Source: Fluviispira multicolorata (lineage in GTDB: Bacteria > Bdellovibrionota_B > Oligoflexia > Silvanigrellales > Silvanigrellaceae). Taken from it: a stretch of 64,000 nt of DNA. The translations under genes and the position numbers were made by a program. The stretch covers positions 455,470 through 519,469 of the forward strand of contig NZ_WFLN01000005.1 in the NCBI RefSeq assembly GCF_009208585.1. Reading direction: 5' to 3'. The notes beneath the pieces were generated by a model that was not told the origin of the DNA, made no database searches, and saw only the letters and a list, made by a program, of their open reading frames with translations. This document shows positions 25,577 to 34,453 of this stretch, one piece after another; the first letter of the stretch is position 1, and every line of letters begins with the position of its first letter.

Positions 25577-27183
25577 TGAATAACCTCAACCTTGAACTGC
25601 TCAATGACAGGGTTGTATAAAACTTCACTTGCATATTTATCCATACAATCTGGGTTTGAATTCCCTGGCATACGAATAAAGAAACATTTTTGTTGGCGCA
25701 TATCTATTACAGCATTTCCAGATAAGCGCATGTCATTTGCAATCGTTTTTGCTTCTGTGTCAAGGACATCAGGAAGAAGTTCAACAGTTACTTTGATAAT
25801 TTTTTGGAGGGCTGGAACTTTATTCTGGATAGCTTCGGAATTCTTACGATTATATTCTTCGGGGGTTATTCCAAAAACCCTTTTAAAAGTAACAGGTAGA
25901 GATCTTAAATAGCGATCTGTGTCGAATAACCCTGTCAATTTGTCACTTCCAACTTTTTCTTTCACTTTTTTATTTTGCAAGAGATCTTCGAGAAATTGTT
26001 TTTTATTGATTTGATTTGTTGCAACTTTTCCTGAAATTTCCAGAGCTATACTTTGTACAAGTTCATAAGCTTCCGTTCTGTTCATTCCGCTTGTCACAAG
26101 AGCTGTCAACACACTTTGGCTTGCCCACAATCCACCTGATTTCCAAAGGTTTGCTTGCATTGCTTCGGGGCGAATTTGCATTCCTTCTACAAGATTTGCG
26201 CAACGAGAAAGCATAAAGTCAGCTGTGACAAAAATATCAGGGAGAGCCATGCGTTCTACACTGCTATGCGAAATGTCTCGTTCATGCCAAAGTGCTACAT
26301 TTTCGGAAAGCATACCTGCGAATCCACGAATGGTGCGTGCCAATCCACAAAGATTTTCTGCTAATATTGGATTTTTTTTATGAGGCATTGCAGAACTGCC
26401 TTTTTGCTTTTTACCAAACGGTTCTAAAACTTCACCCAGTTCTGTTCGAGCCCAATGGCGCATATTTGTTGCAAAGCGATCCACGGCGTTGGTTGCTGAT
26501 AGTATGGCTGACGCAACTGTGACAAAGCGGTCACGAGGAATAACTTGAGTAGCAACAGCTTCTGGCTGTAATTTGAGTTTTTGTAAAACAGACAATTCAA
26601 ACTCAGGAGTCATTTGTGAATAGGTGCCGACAGCTCCTGATAATTTACCGAAAGACATAATTTTTTGCGCATTTATAATTTCAGTGTGAGCTCTTTGAAA
26701 TTCAGAAAAATGGCTTGCTAAGACTTGGCCAAAGCTCATGGGTTCTGCATGAATTCCATGAGTGCGACCTATGCAAACTGTATTTGTGTGTTCAAATGCT
26801 CTTTTAGTAAGGTTTTCTCTTAATTTTTGGAGTGAGTTTGTAATAAGTTCGAGGGATTTTCGAGTGCGAAGGGAAAGACTGGTGTCAAGTACATCTGAGC
26901 TCGTAAGACCTTTATGGAGAAAGTGACCTTTGTCACCCATTGAGTCTCCCACTTCTGCCACGAATGCTATTACATCGTGACCGGTTTCTTGCTCTCGAGC
27001 TAAATAATCGGAAGGACTTTTGGACTTATAAGCATTGTCAAAAATGCTGAGGACTTCTGCAGGAGCTTCGCCCGTCTCTATAAGTACAGATAGATGAGCT
27101 TTTTCGACCTCAGCCCAAGATGCATATTTAGAGTCTTCAGACCAGATAGATTTCATTTCTGGGCGGGAATAACGTTCAATCAT
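25573..27183 (-). CDS. purB: Adenylosuccinate lyase
   Basis: A 536-residue fumarase/aspartase-superfamily lyase acting twice in purine synthesis (SAICAR to AICAR and adenylosuccinate to AMP). MIERYSRPEMKSIWS, TSSDVLDTSLSL, GRTHGIHAEP and the signature GSSAMPHKKNPI are clear. It is about 100 residues longer than Bacillus PurB because of an extended C-terminus (from about residue 435) of unknown role. First gene of the operon: a strong ribosome binding site (ACGGAGG) precedes its ATG and the promoter should lie in the 112 bases up to 27295. No purine riboswitch is visible there. Confidence 0.95.
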   Translation of the reverse strand: MIERYSRPEMKSIWSEDSKYASWAEVEKAHLSVLIETGEAPAEVLSIFDNAYKSKSPSDYLAREQETGHDVIAFVAEVGDSMGDKGHFLHKGLTSSDVLDTSLSLRTRKSLELITNSLQKLRENLTKRAFEHTNTVCIGRTHGIHAEPMSFGQVLASHFSEFQRAHTEIINAQKIMSFGKLSGAVGTYSQMTPEFELSVLQKLKLQPEAVATQVIPRDRFVTVASAILSATNAVDRFATNMRHWARTELGEVLEPFGKKQKGSSAMPHKKNPILAENLCGLARTIRGFAGMLSENVALWHERDISHSSVERMALPDIFVTADFMLSRCANLVEGMQIRPEAMQANLWKSGGLWASQSVLTALVTSGMNRTEAYELVQSIALEISGKVATNQINKKQFLEDLLQNKKVKEKVGSDKLTGLFDTDRYLRSLPVTFKRVFGITPEEYNRKNSEAIQNKVPALQKIIKVTVELLPDVLDTEAKTIANDMRLSGNAVIDMRQQKCFFIRMPGNSNPDCMDKYASEVLYNPVIEQFKVEVIQ

Positions 27184-27295
27184 GATGCGAACCTCCGTTC
27201 AATTTTATCTCTTCACGCGGTCACTTTCTCTTAGAAAAATTTAGACTTAAGGACAAGGGGGATTAAATATTTTTGTGAAAAGATTAAAAAGATAG

Positions 27296-28084
27296 CTAAC
27301 TGAGACCAACATCTAAGAACATCATAAGTACAAAACCAAATATAAATCCTGCTGTTGCTTTTGCTTCATTTCCTGAACGATGGAGTTCTGGAATCATTTC
27401 TCCGCAAATAACATAAAGCATTGCTCCGCCCGCTAGAGCCAGTCCACCCGGCAATAGAGAATGCGAAAAGCCAGTGGCAATGCAGCCCAAAAGTGCTCCA
27501 ATAGACTCAGCAATACCGGCAATTAATGTTGCATTTATCGCGTATTTATTTGAAAAACCATAAGCCTTTAATGATAATGCAACAACTAATCCTTCAGGTA
27601 TATCCTGTAATGCAATTCCAATGATAATTGGCAATGCTATATTTATTTCACCGCTGCCAAGTCCGACTCCGACTGCAAGGCCTTCTGGAAAATTATGAAT
27701 TGTTATTGCTAAAATAAAAAGCCAAATTCTTTTTAAAGATTTGCTTTCAATTCCTTCTTTTCCTTTTAAAAAATGTTCGTGTGGAATAATTTTATTTAAA
27801 AAACTCAAGCCAACACTGCCAATAATGACAAAGATTGAAACTAATCCAGCAGTGAGTAATTTATTATGATACTTATTTTCAGCTAAAGAAATTGCCGGAT
27901 TTAATAAAGAAAAGCACACGGCTCCAAGCATTACCCCTGCACTTATTCCAATTAAAATATCTCTTACTTTTATAGAAATATTTTTTGCAAAGAAAATGGG
28001 TAGAGCACCTAAGCAAGAAGCAAAAAAAGTGACTGCCATCCCAACAATAATAAGATCAATGAAAGAATTCGAAAATAAAATCAC
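27296..28084 (-). CDS. ZIP-family divalent metal transporter
   Basis: A 262-residue membrane protein with about eight TM segments. TM4 has HNFPEGLAVGVG and TM5 has ALQDIPEGLVVAL, the paired metal-site motifs of ZIP/ZupT carriers (His, Asn, Glu, Asp). Such proteins import zinc, iron or manganese. It is 21 bases from katA on the same strand, so it may supply Mn or Fe during peroxide stress. Substrate is not determined by sequence. Confidence 0.9.
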   Translation of the reverse strand: MILFSNSFIDLIIVGMAVTFFASCLGALPIFFAKNISIKVRDILIGISAGVMLGAVCFSLLNPAISLAENKYHNKLLTAGLVSIFVIIGSVGLSFLNKIIPHEHFLKGKEGIESKSLKRIWLFILAITIHNFPEGLAVGVGLGSGEINIALPIIIGIALQDIPEGLVVALSLKAYGFSNKYAINATLIAGIAESIGALLGCIATGFSHSLLPGGLALAGGAMLYVICGEMIPELHRSGNEAKATAGFIFGFVLMMFLDVGLS

Positions 28085-28105
28085 TCTGTTTATTATTCCT
28101 TAGCA

Positions 28106-29605
28106 TTAAGACATATAAGCTTTAATTTCTTTTTCAGAAATTCCTAATATATTAGCAATTCTCAAAGCATAATCTTTATTTGCTTGATAAAAGTAACTAA
28201 GCTGGCGGACTTTGATTTCCTTTTCAACAGGTTTCATATGTCCAGCAATGTTTGAGGTTAGAGCTTTCTTTTCTTCCTCTGAAAAAACTTCATAAAGTAA
28301 ACCCGCTTGTACAAAGTCGTCTTTCTTTGGATACTCTGTTCTGCCGCTGTTGCCAACCAATGCAATGGGTTGTTCTGTGGTTAAAGGATTGGAGCGAGGA
28401 CCTCCATAGCTGTTAGGTGAGTAATTTATTGTTGAACCTCCATTTCCATCAATTCGCATTGCTCCATCTCGTTGGTAGTTTGAAATTTTTTTAGAATAGG
28501 GGCAGTTGACGGGAAGGAGTGCATAATTTGGACCTAAACGGTGGCGTTGGGTGTCTGCATAAGAAAAAATACGGCCCTGTAACAGTTTGTCCGGGGAAGC
28601 CTCGATACCGGGAACTAAATTAGCAGGAGTAAATGCTGCTTGTTCTACATCCTGAAAGAAATTTTCTGGATTTCTATTTAAGATGAGTTTTCCTACTGGA
28701 ATAAGCGGATAGTCTGAATATAACCAGACTTTTGTTGGATCGAAAGGATTGTATTTATAAGTATTCGCTTCTTTTGTGGGCATAACTTGAATATATACTT
28801 TCCAAGTCGCCTTACCACCTTTTTTAATATGTTCAAAAAGATCTCGAGTGGCACCATCAACATCGGCGTGTGCAGCTTCGCTTGCTGAATATGTTTGAAT
28901 TCCTGCATCCGTTTTAAGATGCCATTTGATAAAGAAACTTTCATTTTTCTTATTAACAAATTTAAAAGTGTGAACACCGAAACCATGCATATTTCGATAG
29001 GTTTTTGGTGTTCCTCTGTCGGAGAAGAGCATCGTTAACATATGCACTGTCTCGGGACTCAAAGAATTAAAGTCCCAAAAGGCATTTGCATCTTTTAAAT
29101 TTGATTGTGGATTTCTTTTATGAGTGTGTACCATGTCAGGAAATTTAAGTGGATCTCTTATAAAAAAAACAGGTAAATTATTGCCAACAAGATCGTAGTT
29201 ACCTTCTTGAGTGTAAAATTTGATGGCAAATCCTCTTGGATCTCTGTCAAAATCAGATGACCCTTTTTCTCCTCCCACAGTGGAAAAACGCACAAAAATA
29301 TCTGTCTTTAATCCAACTTCTCTTAAGAAATCAGCTTTTGTATATTTTGACACTTCGTGTGTGACTTCAAAATATCCAAAAGCACCTGCGCCTTTTGCAT
29401 GCACAACTCTTTCGGGTATGCGTTCTCTGTCAAAATGAGCTATTTTTTCTATGAAAAAGTAATCTTGTAAAAGAGCAGGGCCTCTATCTCCAGCTGTCAG
29501 TAAGTGTTCATTGCTTGGAATGGGTGCGCCCGAATTTGTTGAAATTGTCTGATGAAGTTTACCTTTTGGAGAAGCTGTTACTTTGGATTTGTTTCTTACT
29601 GACAT
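28106..29605 (-). CDS. katA: Monofunctional haem catalase (small subunit, clade 3)
   Basis: A 499-residue catalase breaking hydrogen peroxide into water and oxygen. It shows ERVVHAKGAGAFG with active-site H69, DLVGNNLPVFF with N142, and RIFSYADTQRHRLG with the proximal haem Tyr. Length and motifs are those of small-subunit clade 3 enzymes such as Bacteroides or Haemophilus KatA. No signal peptide, so cytoplasmic. It is encoded beside ahpC and ahpD in what looks like a peroxide regulon. Confidence 0.97.
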   Translation of the reverse strand: MSVRNKSKVTASPKGKLHQTISTNSGAPIPSNEHLLTAGDRGPALLQDYFFIEKIAHFDRERIPERVVHAKGAGAFGYFEVTHEVSKYTKADFLREVGLKTDIFVRFSTVGGEKGSSDFDRDPRGFAIKFYTQEGNYDLVGNNLPVFFIRDPLKFPDMVHTHKRNPQSNLKDANAFWDFNSLSPETVHMLTMLFSDRGTPKTYRNMHGFGVHTFKFVNKKNESFFIKWHLKTDAGIQTYSASEAAHADVDGATRDLFEHIKKGGKATWKVYIQVMPTKEANTYKYNPFDPTKVWLYSDYPLIPVGKLILNRNPENFFQDVEQAAFTPANLVPGIEASPDKLLQGRIFSYADTQRHRLGPNYALLPVNCPYSKKISNYQRDGAMRIDGNGGSTINYSPNSYGGPRSNPLTTEQPIALVGNSGRTEYPKKDDFVQAGLLYEVFSEEEKKALTSNIAGHMKPVEKEIKVRQLSYFYQANKDYALRIANILGISEKEIKAYMS

Positions 29606-29693
29606 TGGACACCACCTTTAATAACTATTTTCTGTTTCGATTGCAAAATATGCAGTGACAATTTAAAGGAACAAAAAATCATTATTTAAAATT

Positions 29694-30242
29694 TTAAAGG
29701 ACGTTGAGTCCTTTTGCAACAGCAGCAATCCGCATTACGTCATGAATTTTAGTTCTAGAAACCTTTAAATCCATTAGCGCTTTTTCATGAGCAATAACAC
29801 ATTTTTCACAACTATTTAAAATACTTACTGCTATTGAAATAAGTTCAAAAGTTTCCTTAGGCATTAAAGGTTTTGCAAGAGAATTCATGCGTAAAGATGG
29901 AATTCCATATTCTTTAGCGGCGTTTTCATCATTTTTTTCTACAAAGAAACGAAATTTATAGTAAGTATTTAACATTCCCATTATTGCAGGAATCTGTTTT
30001 GCTTCATTTATAATATCATTTGAAATTTGAGACTGAATTGCAAGTTCTTGAGCTACTATTTCTAAGGATTCAAATTTTAATGTCCTTCCTAATGAAATTA
30101 AAAGGAGAGCATATTCTTCATTTGAAAGTTCTTCTGAATCAGTAAGTTTTTCAAAATTTAATTTTAAATCACTCACTGCTTTTCCGCTTGTAAATTCGGT
30201 TAGTTTTTCAAGATAAGATAAAATAACGATTTGTCTTGTCAT
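29694..30242 (-). CDS. ahpD: AhpD-type alkylhydroperoxidase (carboxymuconolactone decarboxylase family)
   Basis: Starts at ATG 30242 (AAAGGAAAATGGC before it) rather than the longer in-frame alternative at 30284; 182 residues, close to Mycobacterium AhpD (177). The redox motif SCEKCVIAHEK gives C145, C148 and H152, with another His at 167, as expected for the thiol relay that reduces AhpC. It follows ahpC by about 110 bases, the arrangement seen in mycobacteria and streptomycetes. Confidence 0.88.
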   Translation of the reverse strand: MTRQIVILSYLEKLTEFTSGKAVSDLKLNFEKLTDSEELSNEEYALLLISLGRTLKFESLEIVAQELAIQSQISNDIINEAKQIPAIMGMLNTYYKFRFFVEKNDENAAKEYGIPSLRMNSLAKPLMPKETFELISIAVSILNSCEKCVIAHEKALMDLKVSRTKIHDVMRIAAVAKGLNVL

Positions 30243-30350
30243 GCCATTTTCCTTTTTTTTTAAAATAAAATCGCCTTTTAGCAAGCGATCTTATTTCTAT
30301 TTTATTGTGTATTTATTAAAAACTGAATTATTTAAATTTAGATAATGAAA

Positions 30351-30893
30351 TTATTTAAGAGTTGCTTGTCCTTTTTCCCAATTGCATGGGCACAGTTCAT
30401 CTGTTTGTAATGCATCGAGAACTCTTAAAACTTCTTTTACATTGCGTCCAACGGAGAGATCATTTGCCGCAACCCAGCGAATAACACCTTCAGGATCAAT
30501 AATAAAAGTAGCTCTTAAAGGAACTTTTTCAATTGGGTGTAAAATACCCAATGCTTCGCTCAATTCTTTTTTGTTGTCTGCAAGCATTGGAATCTCTAAA
30601 TTTCTAAGATCATCGTTGTGTTTTCGCCATGCGAGATGAACATACTGACTGTCTGTGCTGACACCATAAAGTTCAGCATCACGATCATGAAATTGTTTAA
30701 TTGATTTATTAAATTCAACAATTTCAGTAGGGCATACAAAGGTAAAATCGAGGGGCCAAAAGAAGAAGACAGCCCATTTACCATTTATATTTTCGTTGCT
30801 CAAAGTAGCGAACTCTTTTCCAGGTTCTAATGAAATGACTGCGGAGACTGAGAATTTGGGAAAAGGCTGAGCAATGCTTAAAATTCTTGACAT
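30351..30893 (-). CDS. ahpC: Alkyl hydroperoxide reductase, AhpC-type 2-Cys peroxiredoxin
   Basis: A 180-residue peroxiredoxin. The peroxidatic Cys is C54 in PLDFTFVCPTE. The C-terminus carries C168 and C170 (LCPCNWEKG), the arrangement of mycobacterial AhpC, which is reduced by AhpD, matching the adjacent ahpD gene rather than an AhpF partner. Cytoplasmic. A candidate promoter with an overlapping PerR/Fur-like box lies about 75-110 bases upstream. Confidence 0.96.
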   Translation of the reverse strand: MSRILSIAQPFPKFSVSAVISLEPGKEFATLSNENINGKWAVFFFWPLDFTFVCPTEIVEFNKSIKQFHDRDAELYGVSTDSQYVHLAWRKHNDDLRNLEIPMLADNKKELSEALGILHPIEKVPLRATFIIDPEGVIRWVAANDLSVGRNVKEVLRVLDALQTDELCPCNWEKGQATLK

Positions 30894-30967
30894 ATAGAAC
30901 TCCTGTAAAATGTTGAAACTGTAAAAACACTATTTTTATAGCATCTATTTTTTTATAGATACTATAA

Positions 30968-30999
30968 TTAGAATTAGTCTAAATCTTTATCTGTGTCAA
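30968..30999 (-). promoter_or_regulatory. ahpC promoter with overlapping PerR/Fur-like box
   Basis: On the minus strand, TTGACA (30999-30994) is followed after 17 bases by TAATTC as a -10 candidate. TTAGAATTAGTCTAA at 30968-30982 is a 7-1-7 near-palindrome (one arm mismatch) that agrees with the PerR consensus TTATAATNATTATAA at 11 of 14 fixed positions and covers the -10. This position suits repression relieved by peroxide. Motif match only. Confidence 0.5.
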
Positions 31000-31092
31000 G
31001 TTTTTTAAAATAAGCTTTTGTCTGTCTAAGTATTTGATATTTTTTAAAAATAAAGAAAGGTGGATTTACTATAATATTTTCTGTGATAAAAG

Positions 31093-31126
31093 AAAAACTC
31101 TCAATAAAAAATTATTGAGAGTTTTT
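31093..31126 (-). terminator. Intrinsic terminator, 15-bp perfect stem
   Basis: AAAAACTCTCAATAA at 31093-31107 and its exact complement at 31112-31126 enclose a 4-base loop. On the minus strand the stem is followed by CTTTT, which places it just after the stop of the IS6-like gene at 31148. It isolates that gene from ahpC. Confidence 0.75.
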
Positions 31127-31147
31127 AAAAAAATCTTATGACTTAAA

Positions 31148-31525
31148 TTATGCATTTGCTTCCAAAGATTTTTTGAAAAAAGATTTTGCAGCAGCCATAT
31201 TTCTTTTGTCACGCATGCAAACACTTAAAGTTGTATTTTGACGATCGTTTGCGCGATACATATATTTCCAGTCACCATTACATTTTACGTATGACTCTTC
31301 AATTTCATAGTTTGGAATACGCTTGCGAGTTTTTTGATCCACATTATTTCCGAATTTTTGAACCCATTCATAAATTGTCTTATGTGAAACTTCAACGCCA
31401 TGGGCAAGCATTTTTTCGGATACAGAACGATAAGTCATATTTTCATGATAATATAATTGCACAGCGGTTTCAATTACAGGCCATGGATAGCGATGTTGTT
31501 TGTCAATTCTTTCTTTAGTTGCCAT
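31148..31525 (-). CDS. IS6-family transposase N-terminal half, possibly domesticated
   Basis: A 125-residue protein starting at ATG 31525 with AAGGAG nearby. It matches the first half of IS6/IS26-type transposases: R-Y-P-W-P-V-I-E-T-A-V, YRSVSEKMLAHGVEVSHKTIYEWVQKF (the HTH), then EESYVKCNGDWKYMYRAND and AAAKSFFKKSLEA. Full-length enzymes are about 235 aa with a DDE triad. Here the first catalytic Asp of the usual D-E-T-Y-V-K is replaced by Glu (EESYVK) and the frame ends before the second Asp. A ribosome binding site and a perfect terminator bracket it, no inverted repeats or missing half are seen, and the frame has no lesions. It may be a retained DNA-binding protein. Confidence 0.65.
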   Translation of the reverse strand: MATKERIDKQHRYPWPVIETAVQLYYHENMTYRSVSEKMLAHGVEVSHKTIYEWVQKFGNNVDQKTRKRIPNYEIEESYVKCNGDWKYMYRANDRQNTTLSVCMRDKRNMAAAKSFFKKSLEANA

Positions 31526-31561
31526 TATAAGAACTCCTTGCATAGAAACGATAGGAACTTC

Positions 31562-31594
31562 ACGTTAGGTCATTTTTTAAATGAAAGGTAACGT
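31562..31594 (-). promoter_or_regulatory. Nested inverted repeat upstream of the IS6-like gene
   Basis: ACGTTA (31562-31567) pairs with TAACGT (31589-31594), and within it CATTT (31571-31575) pairs with AAATG (31579-31583). It lies 37-69 bases before the ATG, so it could be a 5'-leader hairpin or an operator. Confidence 0.35.
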
Positions 31595-31647
31595 AACAGT
31601 TTTTTTTGATATATCAAATGAATTATATAGGCAAGAGATTATTGTTA

Positions 31648-32325
31648 TTATTTATTATTTTGCAAATGATTGTCTTGCAGGAGGTTTTCAGATATATTGA
31701 AAGCGTTTGTTACAGTATTAATTTCAAGTATTTGCGCGAATTTTGCACTCAATCCGATCCAGCGCTCAATGGAGGGTTTTACCATGCCAACAAGCACATG
31801 ACAGGCTTCTTTTCCATGCTCATGAACTGCAAGAAGTGTAGCATCTTCTAGATGATTTGCAATTTTATCGAGTTCTCTTAAACATGTCTCTGCTTCGGGT
31901 TCTAACTGTTCTGGATCTTTATTTAATAAATAAATAGGTCTCGATGCGAGTGTAAGAAATAAATTACAATCACTCAATAATGTTTCAAGACTTTTTTCAT
32001 AATTTTTCCCAGAGTCCCATAACTTTAAGGTTACCACTTTTAAATCAAAAACAAGAAGAGCAGCCATATCAAGGGCAACTTGCAAACTTTCAAATGAGAG
32101 CTGTTCCGCAGTATCTAATCGCGCATCAACTTTGTCATCTGTTTCAAGTTTTAGTCTGAGATATTCAGGATTATCAATGTCAATTGACGAATTATTAATG
32201 CTTAGTGAAGTGAGTGCACTGTTGTTATTGAGAGCAATATTTTCAAGTCTTTTCATTAATGTTGCTAAAGTATCTACACTTTGAAGAGGGGGGATTCTTT
32301 TTCCATTTACTCTTACATCAGCCAT
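31648..32325 (-). CDS. Hypothetical helical protein, last gene of glycosyltransferase operon
   Basis: A 225-residue soluble, acidic, mostly helical protein with no signal peptide. The N-terminus MADVRVNGKRIPPLQSVDTL is followed by a central segment rich in Leu and Asp, then EHGKEACHVLVGMVKP. I know no family with certainty. It lies 43 bases downstream of a glycosyltransferase-TPR gene and close to flagellin, so a role in flagellar assembly or modification is reasonable but only inferred from position. Confidence 0.55.
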   Translation of the reverse strand: MADVRVNGKRIPPLQSVDTLATLMKRLENIALNNNSALTSLSINNSSIDIDNPEYLRLKLETDDKVDARLDTAEQLSFESLQVALDMAALLVFDLKVVTLKLWDSGKNYEKSLETLLSDCNLFLTLASRPIYLLNKDPEQLEPEAETCLRELDKIANHLEDATLLAVHEHGKEACHVLVGMVKPSIERWIGLSAKFAQILEINTVTNAFNISENLLQDNHLQNNK

Positions 32326-32368
32326 TTTTTACTCCTTATCAGTTTATCAATTAGATAATATTTCATAC

Positions 32369-34447
32369 TTAAGCTGGTTTTCTTTGCTGTTCTGACTTTT
32401 GGATTTGGGAAATAAGAGAGTGAGCTCTGCTGTTCATTGGATCGAGTGCAAGAATATTTTCCATGAGTTGAAGAGCAATATCTTGTTTACCAGTTTTATA
32501 TGTAATTGTTCCTAGAGTGTAAATCATATTGACATCATGAGGATGTAAGCTAATATATCGTATTAAAACTCTTTCTGCGTCGGCAAATTCATTCATTTCA
32601 AATGATAGTTTAACTAAATTATAAATAGCAACAGTATTGTCTGCTTTTAAGTGGCAAGCTCTAACTGTCCATGAAAGTGCTTCTTTGAATTCATTTAATC
32701 CTTCAAATGATAGGCCAAGGCCAAGACTTGCCATATCGTCATTTGGAGCTAAACTCACTGCTTTTTGGAATTGAGGAACTGCTATATTATAATTATTACG
32801 CTGTAATGCAACTGTACCTAAGCCAATATAACATTTAGCACAATAGGGATCGAGTTCGAGTGCTTTTGTATAATTTGTCACTCCATTGTCGAGGTCTCCA
32901 AGCTTTGTAAAACAATCACCAATTAAACGAAATAAATTTGCCTGTTGAACAACAGAAAGGGTATTTTTTTGAAATGCGAGAGATATTAAATTTATTGCAT
33001 CAATATATTGTTTAGCAATAACCATTTCTTCAATTTGTTCTATCAATTTAGTTGAACTTTCTATTTCATTAGAAGGAATATTAACAATTAGAGACTTAAA
33101 TACTTCTGAAATTTCATTTATATTTTTTTCAAATGGAAATTCATTTGCAATTGCTTTTTTTATTGCGAGTTTTACATTTGTTACTTTATCTTGCTTTTCA
33201 ATAGTTTCTTGCATTAATCTTGCTAAAGAATGTATACTGCCAGAAGAATAAGTTTTATAAAAACGACTTATCCATTCTCCTATCCAATTGTGTCCATTTG
33301 AAATAGTTATAATTTCTGACGAAAGCGCACACATAACATCATATGTGCTGTCGAGGCATTTCAGTGGATTTCCATTGACTGGAGCAATTGGGCCATGAAT
33401 AATTGCATCACAAACAGAAATAATGGATGAAAACTGATTGCCTGCAATTTCTTTTAAATCATCTCCATTTGGATTTAAAAAATAGACGTGATCATCTAAA
33501 CCCATTTCCACAACACTTTGTCTTATATCAGCTCCCGCCGCTCCCGTGCCACAAAAACAAAGTCGCGCATTGCCTTGAAAGCTTGGATTGCTTTGCAAAA
33601 GATTTTTAAAAGCAAAGACAGAATCAAGTGCTCCTGATTCAATCTCAAGTGGGCCCAAATGGAAGAAAATAAAATCAGTTTCAGGTAGCCCGAGTGCTGT
33701 ACGCAGTTCTATGCGTCTCATGATGGAAATTTCAGTAGAATATCTTTTTGTATTAATTGTTCTTGCTACCCTGCGAATTCTTTGTGCGCTGACTTCTTCT
33801 AAATAGGACCAAGTTGCTCCATCTTTATCAAAACAAAGAATAAGATCTGCATTTTTTAAGATCTCTTTGCGCACTGTTTTTTCTCTTGCAATATTTGGGA
33901 GTGGAGATCCATTTGGAGATCGTGTACCGACATTGGCATGAGGAGGTCGTGGAGCATTTTGCCAAATAATGAGACGTGCTTGATTTATTCTTTTGGTTTT
34001 CGCAGCTTGATAGCTTGCTAAGGAGTTTTCTCCGAGGGAAATAATGAGAGGATATTGCTCTAATTCTTTTTCAAGTCCTGATAAAAAGGTTTTATTTTCA
34101 GGCATGGAATCCATTGTGTAGCATGTTAAATATACAGGGGTATTTGATAGATTCATCATTTTAGCAAAATGGGTAAAAGCTCGGTCTTCATTATGGCTTG
34201 TATAAAGAGCCCCTTCAATACCAAGTTTTATTGCGCACATATTCCAAATTTCAAGTTCACAAGGATGGGGCAATTGGGGAGCTACAAAGGCTATTCTTTT
34301 TGCTCCACTTAAAATATGTGCCGCATGCTGTTGTTGGAAGTTCGCAAGATTTTTCCCGCCTTCACCCTCAATGAGACTGATCAGATCTGAAAAACTAGAT
34401 TTCTTTGCATCCTTGATTATATTTTCAAGGGAGCTAGTGGTTTTCAT
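32369..34447 (-). CDS. Glycosyltransferase with C-terminal TPR repeats (probable flagellin modification)
   Basis: A 692-residue cytoplasmic protein. Residues about 45-410 form a GT-B-like fold: KRIAFVAPQLPHP, IWQNAPRPPHANVG, FIFFHLGPLEIESG, ARLCFCGTGAAG and CDAIIHGPIAPVNGNP, resembling GT4-type sugar transferases. Residues about 480-685 contain five or six TPR units (for example LGDLDNGVTNYTKALELDPYC, GLGTVALQRNNYNIAV). The TPR part probably docks the acceptor protein. Its neighbours are flagellar, so transfer of sugar to flagellin is the likely role. Donor sugar unknown. Confidence 0.7.
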   Translation of the reverse strand: MKTTSSLENIIKDAKKSSFSDLISLIEGEGGKNLANFQQQHAAHILSGAKRIAFVAPQLPHPCELEIWNMCAIKLGIEGALYTSHNEDRAFTHFAKMMNLSNTPVYLTCYTMDSMPENKTFLSGLEKELEQYPLIISLGENSLASYQAAKTKRINQARLIIWQNAPRPPHANVGTRSPNGSPLPNIAREKTVRKEILKNADLILCFDKDGATWSYLEEVSAQRIRRVARTINTKRYSTEISIMRRIELRTALGLPETDFIFFHLGPLEIESGALDSVFAFKNLLQSNPSFQGNARLCFCGTGAAGADIRQSVVEMGLDDHVYFLNPNGDDLKEIAGNQFSSIISVCDAIIHGPIAPVNGNPLKCLDSTYDVMCALSSEIITISNGHNWIGEWISRFYKTYSSGSIHSLARLMQETIEKQDKVTNVKLAIKKAIANEFPFEKNINEISEVFKSLIVNIPSNEIESSTKLIEQIEEMVIAKQYIDAINLISLAFQKNTLSVVQQANLFRLIGDCFTKLGDLDNGVTNYTKALELDPYCAKCYIGLGTVALQRNNYNIAVPQFQKAVSLAPNDDMASLGLGLSFEGLNEFKEALSWTVRACHLKADNTVAIYNLVKLSFEMNEFADAERVLIRYISLHPHDVNMIYTLGTITYKTGKQDIALQLMENILALDPMNSRAHSLISQIQKSEQQRKPA

Positions 34448-34453
34448 TGTAAA

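Noticed and set aside
27184..27295. Purine riboswitch or PurR box upstream of purB
   Set aside because: Neither the conserved riboswitch core nor a PurR palindrome is visible in the 112-bp gap; only a good ribosome binding site is seen.
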